This document shows positions 9,838 through 20,854 of a stretch of 64,000 nt of DNA, one piece after another (positions within the stretch are counted from its first letter, which is position 1; each line of letters starts with the position of its first letter). The notes under the pieces are model-generated. The model saw only the letters and a program-made list of their open reading frames with translations, made no database searches and had not been told where the DNA came from. Source of the stretch: Kingdonia uniflora (lineage: Eukaryota; Streptophyta; Magnoliopsida; Ranunculales; Circaeasteraceae); the NCBI GenBank assembly GCA_014058105.1, contig JACGCM010002399.1, forward strand, positions 1,129,501 to 1,193,500. The letters run 5' to 3'. The translations under genes and the position numbers were made by a program.

Positions 9838-12308
9838 GTTTGTTTTCACATCCTTTCGGAAGACAAGGTTGGGGAGACAAATGCAGGGATTGGCGTAGCT
9901 ACGGTGCAGTTGCGCTGATCTCTTGCGTAGCAATTGATTCTAAGGATGGGTTCTCTTCATCTCTACTAACTCTGAGGGGTTGGTGGTTTTAAGAGAGGCG
10001 GTGATGGTAGTGGAGGATGAAGGCGGAGAATGGAAGTCTGCATCTGCATTTTCATCACTACTCTGTACTGAGAAGACCTTCAGTTTTAAGGCTTGGATCA
10101 AGCACTGAGTCTCCTATTTCTATAATTTTCATTTGAAGTTCGTCTAGACTTCGTCCAAACTTATGGGAGGGAGGATACTCATTATTTCCAATGCCTGCTT
10201 TGCATCAGAGTAAAAAATTATTGAAGTAGGACAAACTAAAGGATTTGACATTTCGGAGTGCCTGAAAGACTTGTTAGCTGTAAAAGCAAAGAAAAACTTG
10301 TTATCTGTAAAGTACATATATCTGAGTACTGGATAGAAATTTTATTTGTAAAGTACCTGATGTCGAGTACTTGAAAGGCTTGTTATCTATAAAAGTACTT
10401 GTAATATGTTTCAAGATGAATAAAATTTATAGAAATAGAATAACTCAAGAAATTGAGTTGTATGAAGACTTTTTATGAAATAAAATGTATGAGGGCCAAA
10501 AATAAAATACTTGTAATAATCGAACTGTTATACATTTATCTGTGAAAATATGTGTTAAGAGGCAAATATTATTTGATCTGTGAGCTAGAAATGTTGGAGA
10601 GAAAAAAAAATATATAGGAGTTTTAAACTGAAGAATCGATCTCGTAGAGGTCATTTTTAGAAAATTAAATCAGGAAATAATTAGTTCGATCTGTAACAGT
10701 TTGGAATTGATGAGCTCAATAGGAAGAGATAGGTTCAAATAATTTCTCTCAGGATATGGGGTTTCTGTTACGAGATAAAAGGGTAATATCATGATTTGCG
10801 GGAAATTGATTGCAAAAATGGATAAATAGGGGTAGAATGATTTTTGAATCTAGGGGAAGAGATAATAATATTGTAGACTCAATCCCAGAGAATCCGTTAT
10901 GCCGCCGAAGGATGATTGGCAATAAAGATCGCTGAAGTGCATGAGATAATTTTTGGACTGTTGGATTATGATGTTGAGTTTCCAGTGAGGGAGTGTCAGT
11001 TCAAAGGTTTAGATTCAATGAGTAGGGAACTTGAGTATGCACATTTTTTTATTAGGGATTTTTTGGGAAACTGGTGATGGATCCCGCAGATCGAGAAGAG
11101 GTGGTAGGATTGATTACTGAAGAAGAGATTGATTTTGTGGATGCGAGAATTGCTATAGGTTTATTGATTAGATATGGTTCCCCAGGTCATCAAGACTATT
11201 TTAGATGTAATTATATGTGATGTGAATAGAGCGGACATAAAATAGGGGTGATAAAAATGTAATTGTTTGAGTTTGAATAATTTTGAAAAAAAAATTGTTA
11301 AATAGATCCTTTATTTTTGCGAATACTGCTTGTGACTGTTATGAAAAACCAATTTGAAAATATTTAGAAATTATGTTAAAAGAGCTTTGGAAATGATGTC
11401 ATTGCTGCTATAAGAGTAAAAGAAGAAATGCGTATAGAGAAAGCAGGGAGTTTCGTATTTTATCCCTTGTGCAAAAGTTATGAAAACCCGATTGCGTGTA
11501 ATAGTGAGTCATCGTGAATGTGGAGAGGTCAGAGGGAAATTTGGAAAAGAAGGATAAAAATAGAATAAAATATAAGGGAAAAGGTAATGATGGGAAGGTG
11601 CTTTACCGAAAAGGTGTAAGACGTCTGACATGGATGGTGGAAGGGATACCTTGGATCCAAACCTGAGGATGACTCGTTCGAGGCTCAATAACTGCCAGCA
11701 GTTAGAGAGAGAAAATATAAATATTGCTTCATCTTTGTCAATCAAATATTTTTCAACTTCTGAAAACTTGAAGAGCAGTGAGAGAGAAAGGAAAAAGAGA
11801 GGCACATATAGCACATAAACTCATGGATATTTAAGCAAAAGGGATCATCAGTCAAGGCATAAGAGAGTCACTGAAATTGGGTCGCAAAGGTGGTTGTACA
11901 ACAGCATCGTGAGGAAAGGATTCTGCGCTGCCTCAGATTCGCCCTCTGATATAGAAGGATAGTAGAAGATTTGTGATGTGTATACGTAATTTTTGAAGAT
12001 CATTTTGTATTACTAGGAAAAGTGATAAATTACTATTTATAGTAATCTATGAAAACCTTTTGTTATATAATATATGAAAGAAATTTGAGTGTTGACGTAT
12101 ATTAAAAGATAATGATAGATACCTGGACCTGTGTGTATTTCGAACGTAAGGAGTCCTGTATATGATAAAATCATTTCCTATAGTTGATATGTGGAGTTCC
12201 CCTCTAAGTAAGGCATCGACCTCTGGTCGGTCGGTTGAGTCCGAGGTTAGAACGTCTGGAAGTTAGGAAGAAGTAGGTATTGATCAATTTCCAGGTTTCC
12301 CTGGAAGA

Positions 12309-12566
12309 TTGGTATCCTATCCTCCTCGTTCAGATGCATTCAAAGAGTTTTGTAAAGCCAGGGATTCTGTAGGAGAGAGATGGAGTAACTGTATAGATTA
12401 TGTCGGTAGGAAATTTAGGGGTTGTACTGCTGCAATGGGAGAGGAATATTTTTATTTGTTGGCTAATTTGGTGAAGGAGAAAAGGGATAGGGGTATAAAG
12501 GAATCGATCTCCTTAGAGTATTTCGATAGGGATGTTCAGATTGAACTTTCAGAAAGTTTTTTATAG
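12309..12566 (+). CDS. Exon-like block of the G2 antisense gene
   Basis: 85 codons open, with the frame also open just upstream (FPGRLVSYPPRSDAF). It contains AFKEFCKARDSVGERW, a GEEYFYLLANLVKEKRDRG helix and an acidic end. This resembles the N-terminal globular part of antisense proteins of plant Tat elements, sometimes labelled putative plant transposon protein. I know no biochemical role. Confidence 0.45.
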   Translation: MVSYPPRSDAFKEFCKARDSVGERWSNCIDYVGRKFRGCTAAMGEEYFYLLANLVKEKRDRGIKESISLEYFDRDVQIELSESFL

Positions 12567-12808
12567 TACCTATCTCAGTTAGAGTATGGGCTGAGTCTTC
12601 CCCTTAGCAACCTAGTGAAAGGGATTATGAATCTCATATGGGAATGTCCCATTCAGATGAACGGGAACATGTGGAAGGTAATAAGTGTTTGTGAAACTTT
12701 GAATATACGGTGGGAAGGAGATGGGAGAAGGAGGAGGATATCCTCTGAGGACGTGTTGTAATTTTATGGTGTAAAAACTATTCTGCAAGTGGAGGGGCAT
12801 ATTTCTAT

Positions 12809-12950
12809 GTGAGCGCAACTCGACCTCGCTTCTTCGATCTGAACTCAGCAGGTCAACTGTGGAATGATAATGTGATATGGGTGAAGGGTAATTGCCATCA
12901 GAGAGATGATGAAGAACTTATAGAACTTCTGTTTAGAACTGTAAAACAAA
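12809..12950 (+). CDS. Exon of the G2 antisense gene ending at a GTAAGT donor
   Basis: The frame includes RPRFFDLNSAGQLWND and VIWVKGNCHQRDDEELIELLF and ends at TVKQ next to GTAAGT at 12951. The Trp/Gly segment WVKGN and the acidic helix after it look like the family's conserved globular C-terminus. The following 83 bp end in GTATGGCAG at 13033 and are AT-rich, as a plant intron would be. Confidence 0.5.
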
Positions 12951-13033
12951 GTAAGTATAACAATGTAAAATATATGAGGTTGATAGCTGAAATTGTATGA
13001 TGTTTGCTAATGCTAATGTTTTGTGTATGGCAG

Positions 13034-13530
13034 GTCCTAAATCACAGGTGACAAGGAAAGAGTAATTGTTGGATACAGTTGCTCAAGAGAAGACAGAGCT
13101 CGAGGCTGTACTAGAAGATCTTGGCATTAGCAGGAAAAAATATGTTAACAGCTGAGTTTATAAAGTTCTAAAATCTCAGTCGACAAGGCTAATAACGGCT
13201 GATGACGACAGCAAGATGAAGGGGACTGATGGGTAAAGGCGGGCGAACTTGCCTAAGACCCCTGGAGTGGACTGCGCAGGATTACCTGAGCCTATTACGT
13301 CGAGCAAATTTGCTCGAAAGTTCCCCAAAAGGCAAATGCTGAAACGTCCTTCTACTTCTGGGACCACGGGAAGTGGCGAGGTCGTAGATAAAAGGAGAAG
13401 GGTTGAACTTACTGAAACTTCGGGAGTGAAGGTCATAGAAGATCGACCTGTGGTGTAAGATAATTGGAAAGCAGTAGAGGAGAAAGCCAGGTTGGCAGCT
13501 ATCCACGGGGAGGAAGAGATGAGCAGAATG
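13034..13530 (+). pseudogene. Exon of the G2 antisense gene (linker and start of coiled coil)
   Basis: After the acceptor at 13033 the frame gives a charged helix (AQEKTELEAVLEDLGISRKKY), stops near 13064 and 13154, then a basic Ser/Pro linker with KRPSTSG and VVDKRRRVELTE, a possible nuclear-localisation-like patch. It then reads AVEEKARLAAIHGEEEMSRM up to the donor at 13531. Three or more in-frame stops mark decay. Confidence 0.5.
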
Positions 13531-13621
13531 GTATATTCATAAGCTCGAATACGTATTGCAATAGATTTTTGTATTATGATTCGAACTCATCAATAAGGTC
13601 AATTTTGTTTGATTTTTACAG

Positions 13622-14038
13622 GTTGCTCGGCTGATAAAGGGAATATATCTCTGGGCTGAGGAGGAGAGAGCTGAGCTGAAGAGGAAGAAACTTGAGCTCG
13701 AAAGGAACGTAGCTCGAGTGAAATATGATTTGAGCAAGGAGGGGAAGCGGCTGGAGGCCTTGAAGGCTTCCCAAGTAGTAGATATCAATAAGCTTTAGGC
13801 GGTAGTAAAAGTGGACTTGGAGGAGGTGGTAGATGAGTGTGACAGGCTTGGGCATCACCTTATGGCCAAAGGGTATTTCGAAGATGAGGTGGATGCCATT
13901 AGGGCTGACACCTATGTGAAGGAGGATGAAGATGAAGAGACTGAAGTGTTGCCACTGGCATTGTGGATGGGCAGGATGTTGTGTCTCCCCACACGGTGGG
14001 AGACAACCAAGAGGATGACAGCGAACGCACAGAGTTAG
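13622..14038 (+). pseudogene. Coiled-coil exon of the G2 antisense gene
   Basis: Starts right after a TTTTTACAG acceptor with VARLIKGIYLWAEEERAEL, then KRKKLELERNVARVKYDL and a single stop near 13797. It continues DLEEVVDECDRLGHHLMAKGYFEDEVDAIRADTY and an Asp/Glu-rich run. The frame fits the previous exon across the intron. The block GHHLMAKGYFEDEVDAI looks conserved. It is likely a long dimerising coiled coil. Confidence 0.55.
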
Positions 14039-14618
14039 AAAATGAGAAGGTCGGATAGTGTGATAGAATTGTGATTATATGAATATTTGGGAATGTTTAC
14101 AAACTTATTGGATATATTTTGGATAGTATTCTGTAGGTTAAGCTGCTTTCGTAGACCTTGTTGTAGAAACTTAAGGACATACACCACATAATAAAAGATT
14201 TAGAGGTTGAGCTTTTTATGGAGAGAGAGACCTCAGCATCCCTGTTGTCTTCGCAAGTGGAGTTGCATGTTAAAATAGAACGAGGAATATTTGATTTGCA
14301 TGCTTCATTAATATAGAGATACAAAGTAGTAAATAGAGTGTAGAGACAGACCAAAATCTGATACCGATTTAGGTACAAACGGTACTGGAATGGTACGCAT
14401 AAAAGATGTTTGGTGGCAAACTAAAATATAGAGAATGTGTACCTTAGACTTGGAAGTATATGTTATGGATCATCCATCTGAGATTGTACTTCGACCTTAA
14501 GTTCAGAAGTAGTTTACACAGTAGATGTCACAAAATAGATATCTTGTTAGAAAATAAGTCTTATGTAGTGATTGAGGGTTCTAAATCAAGCTTGATATAA
14601 TGTAACTGTCATGTGCAG

Positions 14619-14954
14619 GTCGAATTGGAGTCAACTCGCTTGTGCGAAGATGAAGCACGCCAATGTAACCAAGAGTTTACAGAGGAGTTTGATAGGATGA
14701 GAGAGGTGAATGAAGATAGAGAAGATCAACATGTGAAGGTACACTTTAAGTTTGCTGAGGTAACACAGACTGTTGTCAACCTGACTCGGCAGATTGATGA
14801 GAAGGATGCCAAAATTGAGAAAAGACAAAAAGAGCTCGAGGAGTTGCAAGAAAATGCAGCGAACCTCAAAGGCCAGAATGATGCATTGGCAGTAAAGAGC
14901 AGGGAGGCCGACATGGCCCGTTACAGTATACATGCTCTAAAAAGATTGGAATAA
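14619..14954 (+). CDS. Coiled-coil exon of the G2 antisense gene
   Basis: Begins after a CATGTGCAG acceptor with VELESTRLCEDEARQCNQ and stays open for about 110 codons, with MREVNEDREDQHVKVHF, RQIDEKDAKIEKRQKELEEL and SREADMARYSIHALKRLE. Heptad spacing of hydrophobic residues is clear. A stop at 14952 interrupts a frame that otherwise continues as coiled coil toward 15790 with further stops. Confidence 0.55.
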   Translation, partial: VELESTRLCEDEARQCNQEFTEEFDRMREVNEDREDQHVKVHFKFAEVTQTVVNLTRQIDEKDAKIEKRQKELEELQENAANLKGQNDALAVKSREADMARYSIHALKRLE

Positions 14955-15815
14955 GGTTTAAATTGGTTGATGGCTGGTTTAAGAGATTATTTGGCCAGGA
15001 AAATACCTAAGCAAGAGAAAATTCTATCTGATCTGGCGAATACCAAGAGCGAGTTGGGGCGATTGAAGATAAAATTAGTTGATAAAGATAACGAGCTAAA
15101 GGCAGCTTGAGACAATTTATCTATGTCTAAAGTTGCATCTGAACAATTGACTACAGCTTTCTCTACAAAGGATATGGAATTTAGGATGGTATAACGCAAG
15201 TATAATGAGGTGAATGAGAGAGAGGCTCAATTGAAAACTGATCTGGCATAGGCCAATTTGCGTGTCAGAAATGCCAAGGATGGGGAGCGCTCGAAGAAGA
15301 ATAAAAATAATGCCAGAGTTTTTATTGTTCCAGGGGATGTTGTTAGCTTATCAGCTTGAATAAGGGATCTGGAGGGGGATGTTGCTCGAATTCAAGGACA
15401 TGTACGCAAAGGAGTTGAGCAACTATGGGAATGTCAAATAAAGCTGGAAGCGGCTCTTATCTGGGAAACAGGGTTAGAGCGTGTTACAAGAGAGAAGGTG
15501 ATTGTGACAAAGGATAAAGAGGAATTGTTAAAAAAAATTCCAGATGTGGAAGAACTGAACAAGGAAATCTAGATACTTTGTGCTCAAGTTATTGATTTGG
15601 AGGCGACTAATCGGGCTGAGTCAGCTAAGGCTAATAAAAAATCTACAGAGAATATCGCCTTTACAGATCGAATAGACAGAGAAATGAAGAGTCATAAAGC
15701 ACAGTACAAGAGGCTAGAAGATCGCCTTCAGAGATCGAGGACGATTTTCTCCCACTCAGTTGTAACTCAACCTCACATTCAGAATTGTTGAGGGTGGTGA
15801 TTGTTTATTTTGTAG

Positions 15816-16075
15816 AAGAAGTAAAAAGACTTGAGTTAGAGAAAAATACCTTGTTTGATTGTATGTCAGAAAAGGGATGTATCTGCAAGGCTGATATAGA
15901 TCGAAGAGATTCCACGAGTTCCATGGGGACGGATCTAGGCCCTCGGCCTGCTGAGTTGATAGGAGAGGGTCGGATTGTTGTAACTGCTCAAGCTCGAGAA
16001 TTTATGGCTAGTCGATCTCCTGTTATAGGGGTAAGCGTAGCTGACATCCAAACAGGAAAACATAATCCATTGTAG
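15816..16075 (+). CDS. Last exon of the G2 antisense gene
   Basis: Follows a TTATTTTGTAG acceptor at 15815. It starts EEVKRLELEKNTLFDCMSEK, then has CICKADID, the block MGTDLGPRPAELI and an alanine/valine-rich end, and closes at TAG 16073-16075. The compact DLGPRPAEL block after a long coiled coil looks like a conserved C-terminal motif of these antisense proteins. The tandem repeats begin 40 bp later. Confidence 0.5.
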
Positions 16076-16115
16076 TGGCTTTATATAAACCTGAAAAGAA
16101 ACAATATGTTTCGCA

Positions 16116-16745
16116 GACATGTTGAGAGATGAAAGCTTGTTTTACATTTGCTTTATCTTATGCCTAGTTGATCTCTTTAATTGAAAACTTGTATCACCTT
16201 TATTTTAATCTTCGAGTTGAGTAGAGTCAGTCAAACTAGGCATAACCTGAATTTAACTGGTAGAATGTTGTAGACATATTAAAAGAGATGAAAGCTAGTT
16301 TTACCTTTGCCTTATCTTATGCTTGGTAGTCCTTTGATTGAAAACAAGTGCTACCTTGTTCTAATCGCAGGGGATTTAGAAGAGTCAGCCAAACCAAGTG
16401 TATTCTTGATTTAATTGATATGATGTCGCAGACATATTGAAAGAGATGAAAGCTAATTTTACCTTTGCCTTATCTTATGTCTGGTAGAATCCTTTGATTG
16501 AAAACAAGTACTACCTTGTTCTAATCGCAGGGGATTTAGTAGAGTCAGCTAAACCAAGTGTATTCTTGATTTAACTGATATGATATCGTAGAGATATTGA
16601 AAGAGATGAAAGCTAGTTTTACCTTTGCCATATCTTATGTCTGGTAGAATCCTTTGATTGAAAACAAGTGCTACCTTATTCTAATCGCAGGGGATTTAAT
16701 AGAGTCTGCTAAACCAGGTGTATTCTTGATTTAACTGATTTGATA
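16116..16745. repeat. Four tandem ~158-bp repeats inside G2
   Basis: Units start at about 16116, 16273, 16431 and 16591, each opening with a GACATATTGAAAGAGATG-like phrase (periods 157, 158 and 160). Units 2-4 are close to each other and unit 1 is more diverged. They sit between the integrase stop and the end of the antisense gene. Tandem repeats in this part of Tat/Ogre-type elements are known and can seed satellites. Confidence 0.9.
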
Positions 16746-16927
16746 CTGATTGAAAGCTAGTATTATCTATGCTTTAATATATGTATTGCCTATGAAGTAG
16801 AAAGATGTATGGGAAAAAAACTTATAAGTTCCATTGAATTCGGAAAAAGAATGTACATTGGATGGAGATGGAAATCTTACTTCGGGAATGAAAGGTGAAT
16901 ACACTAAAAAGAAGAGTAGTGAGGGAC

Positions 16928-18090
16928 CTAACGATAGTATCGTTTCAGTCGCCTAGTATTCCGAGGACTGGAAATGCGGACTCCCTCTTCTATAATGAGG
17001 TAGTATGATCCCAGGCCTAAGAGGCCTGTAATAAGGAATGGACCCTCCCAACTGTCTGCTAGTTTTCTAGCATGAGGCTCTTTGCGGTGCTGTGGTATTT
17101 CTCTGCGGACAAGATCATTAATTTGGAAGGTACAGCTTCTGACTCGCTTATTGTAAGAATTGGCCAGTTTATGGTGATATCGAGTTAGGCTAGCGACGGC
17201 GTGTTCCCTGGTTTCATCGATCCAATTAAGGTTGTAAGCTAATTCGAACTCATTTTCCTCGTCAGTTAGCTCATGATCTTTGACTGGATGATGGTATTCA
17301 GAAGGAATTATGGCCTCGGTACCATAGGCAAGGAAGAAGGGAGTACAGCCTGTCAAATGACGTAGAGTGTTACGATATACCCATAAGACATAAGGAAGTT
17401 CCCAAACCCAATTCCCTTTTTTCTGTGAGTGTAGCCTTTTCTTGAGTCTATCCACGATGGTTTTGTTGGAGATTTTGGCTTGGCCATTGCCTTGAGGGTA
17501 ATAGGGACTGGATGGTGAGTGAATGATGTTGTATTGGTTGAGGAAAGCTGCAACTTTTCTCCAACAAATTGGGGCCCATTATCGAAGCAAATTAGGTGGG
17601 GGCACCCAAACCGAGTGATAATGTGTTCCCAGATAAAAGAGATATTCTTCTTCTCTGGTTTGACAAAGTGGAACTGCTTCTACCCATTTAAAAAATAATC
17701 GGTAGCTATGAGTAGGTGGTGGTGGTTACCTGGAGAATTAGAAAATTCGCTGACAAGGTCGAGTGCCCATCCTTTGAATGGCCAAAACACCTTGCTTGCA
17801 TGGAGCTCGAGCGCAGGGGTGTGTATCATCTTTCCAAGTCGCTGACATGCATTACATTTGCGTGAATACTCTTCTAGTTGCTTGTGCATGCCTGGCCAGA
17901 AGACTTCTTGTGTAATGGCTTTGCTTGCCAGTGATCGACCTATGGCATAGAAGTCAGAAGTCCCTTCATGTAAATTGCGGAGCATCTCGTCCATTTTCGG
18001 TTTGGAGAGGTACTTGAGGTAAGGCACCATGACTGAATGGCGGTATAAGGTACCGTTTTGATTGGTGCAGCACTTTGCATTGTCGATCAA
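16928..18090 (-). pseudogene. G2 integrase, broken
   Basis: The zinc region and start of the core lie at 18090-17680: HEGTSDFYAIGRSLASKA, WPGMHKQL, CNACQRLG, then WALDLVSEFS with the first catalytic Asp. The second aspartate block FDNGPQF is near 17580 in a shifted frame. The long C-terminal frame (17455-16928) has RLKKRLHSQ, WVWELPYVLWVYRN, TPFFLAYGTEAIIPSE and a KLADSWEGPFLI tail. The second zinc-ligand His is replaced. In the block NGQAKISNKTIVDR (about 17500-17460) the expected catalytic Glu is Lys (17474-17476). Frameshifts separate the parts. Confidence 0.88.
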
Positions 18091-18267
18091 CTGTCAGTGC
18101 TCCTTCGAATTTGCTGGAAGTGGTCCTTCGCATTTGTTGTTGATACCGAAATAAACTAAGAAAGGCTTTTTCCAATCATCGTATCCCCCTTTATCGCCCC
18201 CAGTATTGATCGTGCATACAAAAATGCGATCAATGTTGGGGGTTGAAATCACTTCGATCTGGAGATA

Positions 18268-18678
18268 TCAAGCTTCTGTACCTATGATCCCGGCTAGATA
18301 TGCCAAGGAATCGGCGTGTCTGTTTTCTCCTCGAGGAAGATAATTAAGAGATGCTTGTGCGAACTTTCTCATCCTATCTGCAACGAGGGCTGCATATTCG
18401 ATCATCTTGTCATTCTTCTTGTATTGATCAGAGCAATGGTGAACGATGAGTAGTAAATCTGTGTAAATCGAGAGTTCAGGGACACTGAGATCGAGAGTGA
18501 GATCGAGTCTGTGAATAAGAGCTTCGTACTCGGTAATATTTTTTGAGGCCTTAAAGTCCAAGCGGATTGATTTCTCAATTCTGCCATTATAAGGGGTAAT
18601 CAATAAGATTCCAATTCCTGACCCTGCGGGTCCTACTGATCCATCGTAATAAATCTTCATCCTTTCCTCGTAACCCAT
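18268..18678 (-). CDS. G2 RNase H domain
   Basis: An open 136-codon frame. The acidic catalytic set is visible: D in IYYDGSVGPAGSG, E in NITEYEALI, D in SIYTDLLL and D in NRHADSLAYLAG. GSGIGILLITPYNGRIEKS and YLPRGENRHADS are typical of gypsy RNase H. It would degrade the RNA strand after first-strand synthesis. It is the best-preserved domain of G2, but it lies in a polyprotein that lacks the RT palm. Confidence 0.85.
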   Translation of the reverse strand: MGYEERMKIYYDGSVGPAGSGIGILLITPYNGRIEKSIRLDFKASKNITEYEALIHRLDLTLDLSVPELSIYTDLLLIVHHCSDQYKKNDKMIEYAALVADRMRKFAQASLNYLPRGENRHADSLAYLAGIIGTEA

Positions 18679-18699
18679 TCAGCTCACTCGTCAAATGCT

Positions 18700-19660
18700 T
18701 TGGGGGTGGATCTTTTGTAGTTTTCTCTGAAGGGTCAAGATCATGCTCCTCCTACTCGGGATCTTCCACTGGAAAATCCGCGAGGAAATCGGCGATGGCC
18801 TGCCCCTTTTCAGAATGACATTGTTCGAACTTGATATCATGTTCTCCCAAACTGACTGACCATTATTACACTCTCATTGATATTTCTTTCTTGGATAGAA
18901 CCTCCCGAAGTAGGTAGTTCATCATGACTTTGACTAAATGAGCTTTGAAGTAGTGCCTGAGTTTCTGTGAAGTATAAACAAGAGTGAGAATAAGTTTCTC
19001 AATTTTTTAGTACCTCGTTTCCGCTGGAGTGAGGGTTTTACTGATAAAGTAGACTAGTTTCTTGATTTTCCCTTCAAGTCGGATGAGAACCGAGCTGAGA
19101 GAAGTATCCATAACTGCTAGGTAGATAATCAGTTCCTCATTATCTATTGGGGTGCTCATGATAGGAGACTTCCCCAAATAAGTTTTGAGATCTTGAAAAG
19201 CTCTTTTACATTCTGATATCCCTTAAACCTTTGCATTTGGCTGAAGTTTTCCTCGTTTGGTACAGCCATGGAGTAATAGGAATAACCAACGACAGCGGTC
19301 TGAAGATTTAGAAACAAAACGGATGATAGCGAAAATCTTGCCGGCAAGTTTCTAGACATCTTTCGTCATTTTTGGAGATAGCATGTCGAGGAGAGCCCGA
19401 ATCTGATCTAGATCGGTATCAATCCCCTTTTTGCTGATGAGGAAGCCTAAAAATTAACCTGAATGTACTCCAAATTAATACTTATCACGATTGAGACGCA
19501 TCATATAAGATCGAAGAATGCTGAATATTGTGTAAAGATTTGATAGGCGCGGTGATAGGCGCCGCTGTTTCTGCTTGACTGCCGTGGCGTGGATGTTGAT
19601 GGCCAATTTATGGCATGCCTTGGCCGGATCGACCCCATTCATCTTTTCGAAAGACCGCAA
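18700..19660 (-). pseudogene. G2 reverse transcriptase remnant lacking the palm
   Basis: The N-terminal entry block GVDPAKACHKLAINI followed by KQKQRRLSP is near 19640-19560. It then jumps to ILRSYMMRLNRDKY (about 19510-19480), FLGFLISKKGIDTDLDQIRAL and the thumb/connection region near 19380. The fingers and palm that normally lie between, including YxDD, are missing: only a few codons separate the two blocks, where a gypsy RT has over 100. The deletion junction is at about 19540-19560. Confidence 0.75.
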
Positions 19661-19984
19661 TAAAATGTCCTGATTTAGTTATAAAAATTGAATTAGAGCA
19701 TCTTTTTCGTGCTGAATTAGCTTAGTACCGATGAAAGTACCTCTGCTAGGTCCATCAAGGTTGATGTATTCGGTGGGTTCCTCCGTAGAAGGTTAATCAT
19801 TGGGGTGATCAACTTACAGTAATTGTTATGCATCATATTTGTCCGAGGTATCTAGAATTGCAGAGACAGAATTTTTGCAAGCTTGAGAAAGCTATTGACT
19901 ACCCCTAATCTCATAGATACCATCGTTGTGCTTGAAGCCGAGCGCTTGATGATTGGTGGAAGCGATTGCTTCCATGTTATGAAT

Positions 19985-20683
19985 CTAGCAATGGCCCATA
20001 ATCCCGAGATAACAAAATTTGGTGTAGATCACATAGAAGTTAACGTCGATTGTGGCTAGTCCTGCGGTAATAGGTAAAATGATCTTCCTTACTCGCTCTT
20101 CCTTAAAAGCATTGAATCCACTGATATCAGTGTCGCTTTGAATGACTGTATCGGCCAAACCCATTTTGTCGATAGTAATGTGAAAGAGAATCTCAATACC
20201 GCTGCCAGTATCAATCATCATCGTGCGCATGATAAACTTCTTCATCTTGAGCATTATGACTAATGCATCATGATGTAGAACTATAATATGGCTAGTATCG
20301 CAATCTATGAATGATATCCCGAGCCGACGATTGCTCGACTCAAGCAGAAGTTTGGCTTCTTTCTTTTGAGGTGTAAGATCGTAGCATTTGGACGGCCTCA
20401 TACACTTAAATCTGTTATAGTTGGTGATCTGATTGATCTCGATCATGTTGATGTGGTATATATGGTTGAGATACTTCTCCTCAGCTTTATCTTTGACCTG
20501 GATTACTTCGAGCTGCTTCTTATAGCTGCCATCCTTGTATGATTCCAAGTCGATAATATATTCCAACATTCGCCCCTCCTTGAAAATGTACTCAAACAAC
20601 CTCTGTAAAGAATAGCAATTATCTGTAGAATGATGGTTTACCTTATGATGCATGCAGTATGGTCGACTCTCGATTGGTTCCAA
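19985..20683 (-). CDS. G2 Gag C-terminus and aspartic protease
   Basis: An open frame of 232 codons. The N-terminal CMHHKVNHHSTDNCYSLQ is the degenerate zinc-knuckle-like block usual in plant Tat-type Gag (C-x-x-H...H...C), followed by LFEYIFKEGRMLEYI. The protease active site reads MMIDTGSGIEILF with an intact D-T-G, then the ISGFNAF and ILPITAG strands. It is cut short near WIMGHC and passes into the non-coding RT leader. Confidence 0.8.
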   Translation of the reverse strand: MEPIESRPYCMHHKVNHHSTDNCYSLQRLFEYIFKEGRMLEYIIDLESYKDGSYKKQLEVIQVKDKAEEKYLNHIYHINMIEINQITNYNRFKCMRPSKCYDLTPQKKEAKLLLESSNRRLGISFIDCDTSHIIVLHHDALVIMLKMKKFIMRTMMIDTGSGIEILFHITIDKMGLADTVIQSDTDISGFNAFKEERVRKIILPITAGLATIDVNFYVIYTKFCYLGIMGHC

Positions 20684-20854
20684 TGGTTGGGAGAGATGGC
20701 AGAGCTTATCCTTTGTGAGGATTGGAAAAATTGTGGAGATTCAGACATTTATTTTGGGGAAGACGGGTTTGACTTGTGATCCGCATTTCTAAGGGTTGCT
20801 AGCGTTTCCCTTGTCGCGCTTCGGGTAACCCTGATCCTCCTTTGGTTCAGTGTT

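Larger units (their letters stand above)
9607..16075 (+). pseudogene. Antisense multi-exon coiled-coil gene carried inside G2 (aORF-type), decayed
   Basis: Plus-strand coding blocks lie opposite to gag-pol, between the 3' LTR and the tandem repeats. Blocks at 9607-9837, 11080-11220, 12309-12566, 12809-12950, 13034-13530, 13622-14038, 14619-14954, 14970-15790 and 15816-16075 are joined by plant-type introns. Clear examples are 12951-13033 (GTAAGT to GGCAG) and 13531-13621 (GTATAT to TACAG). The C-terminal half is strongly heptad-like and rich in E, K and L, a long coiled coil. Similar antisense ORFs are known in plant Tat-lineage elements; their function is unknown. In-frame stops show that this copy is dead. 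Confidence 0.7.

Noticed and set aside
16116..16745. Tandem repeats as a CRISPR array
   Set aside because: Units are ~158 bp of continuous repeat without unique spacers, in a plant retrotransposon.
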